From contig JARXAU010000194.1 in assembly GCA_029865675.1 (NCBI GenBank), positions 1 through 5,692 on the forward strand: 5,692 nucleotides of DNA. Direction: 5' to 3'. Within the stretch, counting starts at the first letter, position 1; each line of letters begins with the position of its first letter. The DNA is from Rhodoferax sp. (GTDB lineage: Bacteria > Pseudomonadota > Gammaproteobacteria > Burkholderiales > Burkholderiaceae_C). A program made the position numbers and the translations under genes. Positions 1 through 5,692 of this stretch are shown here, in pieces. The notes beneath the pieces were generated by a model, which searched no databases, was not told where the DNA came from, and worked only from the letters and a program-made list of their open reading frames with translations.

Positions 1-2
1 GC

Positions 3-1097
3 GCAGGCACGAGCGGCGCAGTCAGCATCACCCAAGACCAGGCACTGGGCCTGATTGCCGACGGACTGCAGTTTGCATCTGGCGACACCATCACCCTAGA
101 GCTTGACACCGCACAGGGCACGCACCTTGGTACTAGCCTCAAGAACTTGCAACATCTTGGGGTTGACACGGTGATCTCCAGCGGCCACGACATCAATGTT
201 GACTTGGGTCTAGGCGGCGCTCTATCGGCGGACCACTTGCCGACCTTTGACCGCTCGCTCGACGTGACGTTGAACCTCGCGTCTGGTCAGCATTTGTCAG
301 AGATTGAGGCACTGGCCGATGTTCTAAAGCAAGCTGGCATCGACCACATTGCTATGGCGCAGAGCGAGTTGTGGGACTCTGGGGATGACGTTGCTATTCA
401 CGCTTTGATGAGCGCAGGAATTGACTTCAACGTCTCTATATCCGCAGGGACCGGAAAGGCGCCTGTTCACTTGGAACAAGTGGCACAGCACTTCGTGAAT
501 GAAGGTGTGGAGCTACTCGCCGGTATGCTTGACCCAAATGCCAACATGGCCGAGCTTTTGAAGACGCTCAGCCAGTCTGGTATCCACAGCGTCGAGATCG
601 ACAAGCCTGCGTCGGTTGTGGTGGGCGACCAACTGGCGGCGGCCCTGTCCGAAGCAGGCATGCTGCAGGCCATGCCAGATGCCAGGGTGGAAATCGATGC
701 GGGTATGGCAACCCAGTTGCAGACCAGTCTCAAGGCCATGGCCGATTTGGGTGTGGACCATGTTGCATCGACGGCCGCCGCTGGCTCGCACATCGCCATG
801 GCGCTGGGCACCGACATCAAGGACATTGCCAGCGTGCTGCAGTCTTTTGTCAGCGACACCGACCATGTGTCCACCAAGAGCATTTTCGACCACGCCGTGG
901 ACTTGTATGTGGGCAGCGCGGTCGAACACGAGACCTTGCAAACCCTGCTTGACAGCGGTATGGGTGCCAAGCTGGCCGCCCTGGGCATCAGCAAAGTCGT
1001 TGCCCAAGACTTGCCGCCTGTACGAGCAATTGGCGCGGTGCAGGAGAATAGCGATCCGTTTATGTTCGACCTGACTGACCCCAATGCGCACCGTTGA
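3..1097 (+). CDS. C-terminal part of a large repeat protein, probable T1SS substrate (5' end outside window)
   Basis: The frame is open without a stop from base 3, so this is the end of a longer gene. The TTG at 147 is not a convincing start because in-frame sequence of the same character lies upstream of it. Numbering residues from base 3, the 364 visible residues contain five diverged modules. Each has an alternating hydrophobic strand, a short loop, an amphipathic helix (LxxLxxL spacing) and a GVD/GID-type turn into a second strand. The turns are GVDTV (53), GIDHI (112), GIHSV (193), GVDHV (250) and GISKV (328). The last ~28 residues leave the repeat pattern and end in an acidic/aromatic tail (SDPFMFDL then TDPNAHR), which fits an uncleaved C-terminal T1SS signal in general character only. 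No GGxGxD calcium-binding nonapeptides, catalytic motif or membrane segment is visible. The exporter gene starts 16 bp downstream, so export by that system is the natural inference. A surface adhesin or surface-layer-like role is possible but unproven. I do not recognise a named family. Confidence 0.85.
   Translation, partial: AGTSGAVSITQDQALGLIADGLQFASGDTITLELDTAQGTHLGTSLKNLQHLGVDTVISSGHDINVDLGLGGALSADHLPTFDRSLDVTLNLASGQHLSEIEALADVLKQAGIDHIAMAQSELWDSGDDVAIHALMSAGIDFNVSISAGTGKAPVHLEQVAQHFVNEGVELLAGMLDPNANMAELLKTLSQSGIHSVEIDKPASVVVGDQLAAALSEAGMLQAMPDARVEIDAGMATQLQTSLKAMADLGVDHVASTAAAGSHIAMALGTDIKDIASVLQSFVSDTDHVSTKSIFDHAVDLYVGSAVEHETLQTLLDSGMGAKLAALGISKVVAQDLPPVRAIGAVQENSDPFMFDLTDPNAHR
84..1010 (+). 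repeat. Diverged protein-level repeat array (five alpha/beta modules)
   Basis: The repeats lie in the encoded protein, not in the DNA. Approximate module positions, in residues counted from base 3, are 28-60, 86-118, 168-200, 227-258 and 298-336. A shared pattern is visible: strand (for example DTITLEL, LDVTLNL, ARVEID, AVDLYV), a loop of a few residues, helix (SLKNLQHL, ALADVLKQA, ELLKTLSQS, SLKAMADL, KLAAL), then G-(V/I)-(D/S/H)-x-(V/I). Spacing between successive turn motifs alternates at 59, 81, 57 and 78 residues. Every second motif is therefore about 135-140 residues apart, suggesting a two-module unit that was duplicated. The nucleotide sequences have diverged too far to show direct repeats, so the array is old or under little homogenisation. 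The alignment was made by eye and module edges are approximate. Confidence 0.6.
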
Positions 1098-1117
1098 TGC
1101 CAGATAATCAACCATGA
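1097..1117 (+). other. Possible stop-start relay between substrate and exporter genes (six-codon mini-ORF)
   Basis: The substrate stop TGA (1095-1097) shares its last A with an ATG (1097-1099). This opens a six-codon frame (MPDNQP) whose own TGA (1115-1117) overlaps the exporter start ATG (1114-1116). No good Shine-Dalgarno sequence is visible in front of the exporter. Ribosomes finishing the substrate could reach the exporter start by reinitiation, either directly or through this mini-ORF. The overlap is plain in the sequence, but a function is speculation and chance could produce it. Confidence 0.2.
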
Positions 1118-2904
1118 CTGAAGTTCGCACCCCACTTGCAACCAAAGGCGAGAAGCAGCCTGTCCGCAAGGTGCTGATGCAAGCGCGTAGCGCGTTCTTT
1201 TTTGCAATGGGACTGACCATCGTCATCGACACGCTCAGCATCACTCCCTTGCTGTACATGATGAGCACTATGGATCGGGTGCTGTCTAGCCGCAGCGGCG
1301 TGACGCTGGTCTCGCTTACCGCAGTGGTGTTGGCTTTTTACGTGTTTTGGTCGGCCCTGGAGTGGATACGTTCGCGCCTGATGATTCGGCTTTCTCTTCG
1401 CATTGATTGGGACATGGCAGCCGACGTGTTTGACGCTTCTTTTCGTCGTTACGTAGGCCGAAAAAATGTCAATGTGCAGCAGCTTTTGGGCGACTTGCAG
1501 GCCTTGCGCAGCTTTCTGACTGGACCACCTTTGCAGTCGCTCATGGATGCACCGTTTGCGCCGGTGTTCATTGGAATTGGCGCTATCTTTCATCCTTACT
1601 TGGCGGCTTTTGCGCTCGGCGCCATGGTGTTAATGCTGTTGGTGAGCTACCTGACCACCAAAGTCACGACGCCCATTCTGAAGGAGGCTAGCGACGCCAA
1701 CACCGAGGCTACCCGCGTCGCTGGCAACAGCCTGCGCCATGCAGAAGCCACCTTGGCGCTCGGCATGTTGGGCGCTGTGCGCAAGCGCTGGTACGACCAG
1801 CACCGCAGCTACCTGACAAATCAGGTGAGCGCGAGTGAGGCCACAGGTCTCATGGGTGGTATGTCGGGCTTTTTGCAAAAAGCATTGCCATCGATGCAGA
1901 TGGCGCTTGGCACCTTTTTGGCCATGGAAGGCTTGATTACCGCTGGCATGATCATGGTGGCCAGTATGCTGATCAGCAAATCGGTTGCACCGATTCAAAA
2001 GCTGATCGGCCATTGGAAAGAAATTGTTGCTGCCCGCCAAGCTTATGACCGTCTCAATGAGTTGCTGGCAGACGATTTTGAGAACAGCCAGCAAATGCAG
2101 CTGCCCGCGCCTGTGGGCAAAGTGGACGTGGTTAAGGCTGTGGGCGTGCCACCCGGGCACAACAAACCCGTGCTTGCAGACATCAGCTTTGCGCTGCTAC
2201 CGGGCGAAGTGCTGGCAGTAGTCGGCCCTAGTGCTGCGGGTAAATCGTCGTTGGCCAAAATGCTGATGGGTTTGTGGAAGCCCGCATCCGGCTCAGTGCG
2301 CTTGGACGGTGTAGAGCTGTGCGACTGGAGCCACGACGAAGTTGGCCCCTTGGTGGGCTATGTACCCCAAGAGATTGATTTTTTTGAGGGCTCGGTCGCC
2401 GAAAACATTGCCCGCCTTGGCGAAGTGGACCCAGCGAAAGTAGTGCACGCTGCGCAGCTGATTGATATGCACGACACGATTTTGAGCTTCCCCAAAGGCT
2501 ACGACACCATGCTCGGAGAAACCGGCTTTGCGCTGTCCGGCGGCCAGCGCCAACGCCTGGCCATTGCCCGCGCGGTGTATGGCATGCCCAAGTATGTGGT
2601 CATGGACGAGCCCAACTCCAACTTGGACGAGGTGGGTGAAAACGCTTTGGTGGCCACGGTGCAGGCACTCAAGCAAAGCGGCTCTACCGTGGTGTTGACA
2701 ACCCACCGCCCCCGCCTCGTGGGCGTGGTGGACAAAATGCTGGTACTCAAAGCCGGGCGCCAAGTGGCATTCGGCGACGCCCGTGAAATGCTAGACGCGG
2801 TGCGCAAACTGCAGGTGGTTCCGTCTGACGGTGCTGGTGGCGAGCCTACCGACCCAGCGCCCGCAGCACCCGCTGCATCCGCTTTACTACAGGTGGTGAA
2901 ATGA
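1114..2904 (+). CDS. Type I secretion ABC exporter, fused permease/ATPase (PrtD type)
   Basis: This 596-residue protein would be the inner-membrane engine of a T1SS, using ATP to drive an unfolded substrate into the exit duct. Membrane segments lie near residues 26-50, 63-83, 148-182 (two close together) and 257-288. The stretch YMMSTMDRVLSSRSG after the first segment is typical of PrtD/HasD-type exporters. The nucleotide-binding domain fills about 335-565: Walker A GPSAAGKS (371-378), Q-loop Q419, signature LSGGQ (474-478), Walker B ending D498-E499, D-loop SNLD (502-505) and H-loop H531. All catalytic positions are intact. The first membrane segment begins after only ~25 residues, so no C39 peptidase or C39-like domain is present and leader-peptide cleavage is not expected. 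A Pro/Ala-rich tail (~568-596) follows the ATPase. ATG 1114 is the first start after an in-frame TAA (1105-1107), though its ribosome site is weak. The gene lies 16 bp after the substrate and overlaps the adaptor by 4 bp, so cotranscription is likely. Confidence 0.95.
   Translation: MTEVRTPLATKGEKQPVRKVLMQARSAFFFAMGLTIVIDTLSITPLLYMMSTMDRVLSSRSGVTLVSLTAVVLAFYVFWSALEWIRSRLMIRLSLRIDWDMAADVFDASFRRYVGRKNVNVQQLLGDLQALRSFLTGPPLQSLMDAPFAPVFIGIGAIFHPYLAAFALGAMVLMLLVSYLTTKVTTPILKEASDANTEATRVAGNSLRHAEATLALGMLGAVRKRWYDQHRSYLTNQVSASEATGLMGGMSGFLQKALPSMQMALGTFLAMEGLITAGMIMVASMLISKSVAPIQKLIGHWKEIVAARQAYDRLNELLADDFENSQQMQLPAPVGKVDVVKAVGVPPGHNKPVLADISFALLPGEVLAVVGPSAAGKSSLAKMLMGLWKPASGSVRLDGVELCDWSHDEVGPLVGYVPQEIDFFEGSVAENIARLGEVDPAKVVHAAQLIDMHDTILSFPKGYDTMLGETGFALSGGQRQRLAIARAVYGMPKYVVMDEPNSNLDEVGENALVATVQALKQSGSTVVLTTHRPRLVGVVDKMLVLKAGRQVAFGDAREMLDAVRKLQVVPSDGAGGEPTDPAPAAPAASALLQVVK
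2891..2904 (+). promoter_or_regulatory. Ribosome binding site and ATGA overlap of the adaptor gene
   Basis: AGGTGG (2891-2896) lies 4 bases before ATG 2901 and inside the end of the exporter gene. The start and the exporter stop share ATGA (2901-2904). This fixes the adaptor start and points to translational coupling that would keep exporter and adaptor production in step. Confidence 0.6.
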
Positions 2905-4295
2905 GCGGGCCAGACACTGCCGCTGACCCACTTGGCCAGGCACCTTTGGGCTTTTTTGGTCGCATAGATGCGGTGTTTGGCCGCTGGGTGAAGGGCTGGA
3001 ATCCGTACGAGCCCGGTAAAGCAAACCGCCGTGGCTTGCAACCGGTTCAGGTGGAAGAGTCTGGTATTCGCAGAAATGCAGCGATTTGGTTTTTCGGCTT
3101 TTTCGGGGTTTTCTTGGCCTGGGCATTTCTGGCGCCCATTGATGCCGGTGTCAGCGTACAGGGCACGGTGATCGTGCTGGGCAACCGCAAAGCAGTCCAA
3201 CATCCCAGCGGCGGCGTGGTTGAAGAGATCAACGTTACGGAGGGTGCAGAGGTCAAGCAGGGCGACGTGTTGCTGCGGGTGAACCCGCTCAAAACCGAAG
3301 CCGATTTGACTGGGGCTGAGCTCACCTACATCAATCTGCTTGCGTCTGAGTCACGCCTCAAGGCGGAGCGTGACAACCTGGGCGGCATCAATTGGTCGGA
3401 TGAACTCCGCAAGCGCTTCAAGCCCGGGGACGCACGGGTTGAAGAAGCCAAAAAGCTGCAACAACAACTCTTCAATTCCCGCCGAGCCGAATACATCAGC
3501 CAGGTGGCGAGCCTCAATGAGCAAATCAACGGCCTGACGGCGGTGCTCAAGTCGCGCCAGATCCAGGTGAAAACGCTGGACGAAGAGATGAACAACACCC
3601 GTGAGTTGGCCAAAAACGGATTTGTGCCGCAAACCCAGGCCAACCAAGCTGAGCGGCAGAAAAGCGACATCGACTCCGGCATTGCAAACACACGGGCTGA
3701 CATTGCGCGGGCCAATTTGCAAATCAGCCAGGCGCGCAGCGCCGTGCTGAAGGACGTGGACACGCAGCTGCAAGAAATCCAAAAAACCCGTGACGCCATG
3801 TCCACCCGCCTCGACTCGGCCAAGTTTGACCGCGCCTTGTCTGAAATCAGAGCCCCGGTCAGTGGCAGTGTGGTGGGACTCAAGGTGTTCACGGTGGGCG
3901 GCATCATCACCAGCGGCTTGGTGTTGATGGAGGTGGTGCCCAAAGACGAAAACCTCATTATTCAGGCCAAAATTCCGAACACCATCATCGACAAAGTGCG
4001 GGTGGGCATGCCCACCGATATGCGGTTTACGGGTTTTAACCAGGCCACGACGCCGGTTATTCCGGGCATTGTCAAGGTATTAGGGGCAGATAAAGAGCCA
4101 AGTACCAACCCCCAAGAGGGAGAGTTTTACCTCGCTCAGGTCGAAACTACGGTGGAGGGTTTGGCCCTGATGAATGGCCTGAAGGTGCAACCCGGCATGG
4201 CGGTAGACGTGATCATCAAGGCGGGCGAGCGCTCCTTTATGAGCTATCTGCTAAAGCCGCTGAGTGACCGAACCGCGCGCGCCTTCAAAGAGTAA
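2901..4295 (+). CDS. Type I secretion periplasmic adaptor (membrane fusion protein, HlyD/PrtE family)
   Basis: This 464-residue protein would bridge the ABC exporter and the outer-membrane channel across the periplasm. A cytoplasmic N-terminal stretch of ~59 residues contains WNPYEPG (33-39). It is followed by one membrane anchor (~60-80). The first half of a lipoyl/barrel-sandwich domain covers ~86-127 (HPSGGVVEEI and EGAEVKQGDVLL). A long, charged, heptad-like coiled-coil hairpin spans ~128-312, with its probable tip around LAKNGFVPQTQ (236-246), the region expected to meet the TolC channel. The second lipoyl half starts at RAPVSGSVVGL (317-327). A beta-barrel domain follows, and the C-terminal family signature runs from LKVQPGMAVDVII (427-439) to the LLKPLSDR stretch near the end. 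Length and domain order are normal for PrtE/HlyD adaptors. ATG 2901 is supported by AGGTGG just upstream and by the 4-bp overlap with the exporter stop. The TolC-family gene lies 79 bp downstream. Nothing appears truncated. Confidence 0.95.
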   Translation: MSGPDTAADPLGQAPLGFFGRIDAVFGRWVKGWNPYEPGKANRRGLQPVQVEESGIRRNAAIWFFGFFGVFLAWAFLAPIDAGVSVQGTVIVLGNRKAVQHPSGGVVEEINVTEGAEVKQGDVLLRVNPLKTEADLTGAELTYINLLASESRLKAERDNLGGINWSDELRKRFKPGDARVEEAKKLQQQLFNSRRAEYISQVASLNEQINGLTAVLKSRQIQVKTLDEEMNNTRELAKNGFVPQTQANQAERQKSDIDSGIANTRADIARANLQISQARSAVLKDVDTQLQEIQKTRDAMSTRLDSAKFDRALSEIRAPVSGSVVGLKVFTVGGIITSGLVLMEVVPKDENLIIQAKIPNTIIDKVRVGMPTDMRFTGFNQATTPVIPGIVKVLGADKEPSTNPQEGEFYLAQVETTVEGLALMNGLKVQPGMAVDVIIKAGERSFMSYLLKPLSDRTARAFKE

Positions 4296-4374
4296 CGGTC
4301 TTTCCATGGCTGTCTCAAAAATTCATTTTTTGTGGTAAATTTGGAAAGTAAACCACCTGAAAACGAAATTAAAT
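4296..4374 (+). promoter_or_regulatory. AT-rich gap before the TolC-family gene, possible regulatory region
   Basis: These 79 bp separate the adaptor and channel genes and contrast sharply with the tight spacing upstream. From 4311 to 4374 only 17 of 64 bases are G or C. The gap contains an inverted repeat, GTGGT (4332-4336) and ACCAC (4352-4356) with 15 bp between. It also has a short A/T hairpin possibility, AAAAA/TTTTT, at 4317-4330. I could not fit a convincing sigma-70 -35/-10 pair with normal spacing, and there is no strong Shine-Dalgarno before 4375. The gap could hold a separate weak promoter or operator for the channel gene, an mRNA processing site, or simply untranslated spacer. Confidence 0.25.
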
Positions 4375-5625
4375 ATGAAGTTGATAAATTTACCATTTGC
4401 ATTCACGGCTGTGCTGCTGAGCGCGCACAGCGTTTGGGCACAAAACCTGCCGCAAGATTTTGAAAAAGCCCTTACCTTCGATCCCGGCTACCAATCCGCC
4501 AAAGCGGACTATGAGGTCGGTCAGCGCAACGTCAAGCAATCTCGTTCCGTTTTTTACCCCGAGGCCACCTTCAATACCCAACGCTTGGCTACCGACACGG
4601 GCAGCAGAACTTCTGTCAACGTCACCCAACCCCTATTGGACGCGCAGCGCTGGCTTGTCCTTGGTCAAGCCGCGCCGCAGCAACTGCTGGCAGAGGTCAG
4701 TTTGCAGGCCAAATTGCAAGACTTGGCGGTGCGCTTGGTCAAAGCGGCCAATGCCATCGTTGTGGCCAATGAAAACATCAAGCTCAATGTTGCCAAAATG
4801 GACGCGTTGGATCAGCAAGCCTTAGCGGCCAAACGCAAACAGCAACTAGGGCAGGGCACCATTACCGATCTGCGTGACATTGAGGTAAAGGCTAGTCAGG
4901 CCAAAGCCCAGCAAATCAGTTTTGCCACTCAGCTGCAAAACGCGCGCAAGCAATACGAAGCCATTACGGGGGTGCTGCCGGTGGCCAACCAGTTTGTGCT
5001 GCCCGCTACGCATGCCGCGTATGGCGTAAAGACCCTGGCCGATTACACCGAGCAGGCGCTGCAAGCGGGTCCCAGTGTGTTGGCTGCCCGCTACAACGTC
5101 GTCATTGCCGAGTACGAAGTTAAAAAAATCAAGGCAAGCTTCTTGCCAGCAGTTGCGGCGCAGTATTCCTATTCTGAATCGGGTGGATCTAGCACCAGCA
5201 ATAGCTACGTCGGTGTGGGTATGACGGTGCCGCTCAAGGCAGGTACGCTGTATGGCATAGACGCAGCGCAGGCCAGCGTGGTGAAGGCCCAAGAGAGCGT
5301 GCGAGAAACGGAGTCCAGGGTGCGCTTGGAAGCCGACCGGTTGGTTGCTCTGGTTTCTAGCGGCATGGAGGCCTTGCGCATCCAACGCGAAGCCATTGCT
5401 GCAGCCGAACTCAGCGTGGAGGCCACCCGCCAAAGCTACCAAGGCGGCGTGCGCACCGCCTTGGACGTGATCAACGCCTTGCAGACCGTCTACCAAGTCA
5501 AAAGCGAATACGTCGGCTTGGCCACGGCCCAGTCGGAAAACATACTTAGCCTAATCTTGCTGGCAGCCACCAACCCCCAAGACGGCGTGGCAGAGACCTA
5601 CCGCTACCTGTTTGCAAAAAACTAG
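4375..5625 (+). CDS. TolC-family outer-membrane channel of the T1SS
   Basis: This 416-residue protein would form the trimeric outer-membrane exit channel. Residues 1-22 are a Sec signal peptide: a Lys at position 2, a hydrophobic core, and a VWA (20-22) cleavage site before Gln23. The mature part shows the two-fold internal duplication typical of TolC. DFEKALTFDPGYQSAKADYE (28-47) leading to YPEATF (61-66) matches DYTEQALQAGPSVLAARYN (223-241) leading to LPAVAA (257-262). LGQGTITDL (158-166) matches GGVRTALDV (357-365). The two halves are offset by about 196-199 residues. Long Ala/Gln/Lys-rich helices between these motifs fit the alpha-barrel. It is shorter than E. coli TolC but normal for dedicated T1SS channels. 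ATG 4375 is the first start after an in-frame TAA (4336-4338) and begins the signal peptide directly. Its 5' codons are noticeably AT-rich. Its place after exporter and adaptor supports a dedicated partner rather than a general efflux channel. Confidence 0.93.
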   Translation: MKLINLPFAFTAVLLSAHSVWAQNLPQDFEKALTFDPGYQSAKADYEVGQRNVKQSRSVFYPEATFNTQRLATDTGSRTSVNVTQPLLDAQRWLVLGQAAPQQLLAEVSLQAKLQDLAVRLVKAANAIVVANENIKLNVAKMDALDQQALAAKRKQQLGQGTITDLRDIEVKASQAKAQQISFATQLQNARKQYEAITGVLPVANQFVLPATHAAYGVKTLADYTEQALQAGPSVLAARYNVVIAEYEVKKIKASFLPAVAAQYSYSESGGSSTSNSYVGVGMTVPLKAGTLYGIDAAQASVVKAQESVRETESRVRLEADRLVALVSSGMEALRIQREAIAAAELSVEATRQSYQGGVRTALDVINALQTVYQVKSEYVGLATAQSENILSLILLAATNPQDGVAETYRYLFAKN

Positions 5626-5630
5626 CCCAA

Positions 5631-5646
5631 GGCGCCTTTAAGCGCC
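5631..5646 (+). terminator. Small GC hairpin after the channel gene, weak terminator candidate
   Basis: GGCGC (5631-5635) and GCGCC (5642-5646) can pair around a six-base loop, five bases after the channel gene stop. No T-run follows (the next bases are GCATCACTAAC), so it lacks half of a Rho-independent terminator. It may instead slow transcription, protect the mRNA 3' end, or be a chance pairing. Confidence 0.25.
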
Positions 5647-5661
5647 GCATCACTAACAGCC

Positions 5662-5692
5662 ATGTTTTTCCGCAAAGACACACCCAGCAAGC
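5662..5692 (+). CDS. Possible start of a further gene, cut by window edge
   Basis: An ATG at 5662, 36 bp after the channel gene stop, opens a frame reading MFFRKDTPSK and still open at the edge. A short Met-Phe-Phe-Arg-Lys opening resembles the N-termini of bactofilin-type proteins, but ten residues are far too few to assign a family. No clear ribosome binding site is visible. It may be an open stretch by chance. Confidence 0.25.
   Translation, partial: MFFRKDTPSK

Noticed and set aside
147..1097. A separate complete 316-codon gene starting at TTG 147
   Set aside because: The frame is open back to base 3 with the same repeat-like composition, including a repeat module (residues 28-60) that spans the TTG. 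The TTG also has no ribosome binding site, so this is the end of a longer gene.
1..1097. RTX calcium-binding nonapeptide repeats in the presumed T1SS substrate
   Set aside because: I looked for GGxGxDxxx patterns and found none in the visible part. The glycines occur singly in GVD/GID turns at much longer spacing.
1114..1200. N-terminal C39 peptidase or C39-like domain on the exporter
   Set aside because: Only about 25 residues precede the first membrane segment, and there is no Cys/His catalytic pattern or room for a ~150-residue domain.
467..1268. Two long minus-strand open frames (about 250 codons each) opposite the repeat gene and the exporter start
   Set aside because: They lie antisense to well-supported coding sequence, overlap each other in different frames, show low-complexity Ser/Ala/Cys- or His/Gln-rich composition without domains, and are typical shadows of GC-rich genes.
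3326..3958. A 210-codon minus-strand open frame inside the adaptor gene
   Set aside because: It is the antisense of the coiled-coil region, with Ser/Arg/Leu-rich composition and no motif. The plus-strand protein is a clear HlyD/PrtE family member over the same bases.
4317..4330. AAAAAT/ATTTTT inverted repeat as a Rho-independent terminator after the adaptor gene
   Set aside because: The stem is only A-T pairs with a 2-4 base loop and has no GC core, so it would not be stable enough to end transcription.

Overview
The window holds the end of a large repeat-containing gene followed by a complete three-gene type I secretion system (T1SS), all on the + strand. The order is presumed secreted substrate (3' end only), inner-membrane ABC exporter, periplasmic adaptor (HlyD/PrtE family) and outer-membrane channel (TolC family). 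A few codons of a possible further gene lie at the right edge. Moderately GC-rich coding sequence, the codon preference and the style of the exporter proteins suggest a Gram-negative proteobacterium, most likely a betaproteobacterium of the Burkholderiales/Comamonadaceae type. That placement is inference, since no rRNA or other marker gene is present.

Layout: 3-1097 is the C-terminal 364 codons of a protein that runs in from the left edge. It is built of diverged strand-loop-helix-strand modules, each with a Gly-(Val/Ile)-(Asp/Ser/His) signature, and ends in a short acidic and aromatic tail. After 16 bp comes the ABC exporter (1114-2904), with a PrtD-type membrane domain and an intact ATPase domain but no N-terminal C39 peptidase domain. 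The adaptor (2901-4295) overlaps it by 4 bp (ATGA). A 79-bp AT-rich gap precedes the TolC-family gene (4375-5625), which has a clear signal peptide. After it come a small GC hairpin (5631-5646) and an ATG-initiated frame (5662 to the edge).

Working model: the exporter and adaptor form the inner-membrane complex, recognise an uncleaved C-terminal signal on the substrate, and dock to the TolC-like channel for one-step export. Adjacency and tight spacing make the upstream repeat protein the obvious substrate. The visible part of that substrate has no glycine-rich calcium-binding RTX nonapeptides and no recognisable enzyme domain. The least explained part of the window is therefore the repeat protein, not the exporter. 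I found no tRNA, rRNA, CRISPR array, insertion sequence or DNA-level tandem repeat.
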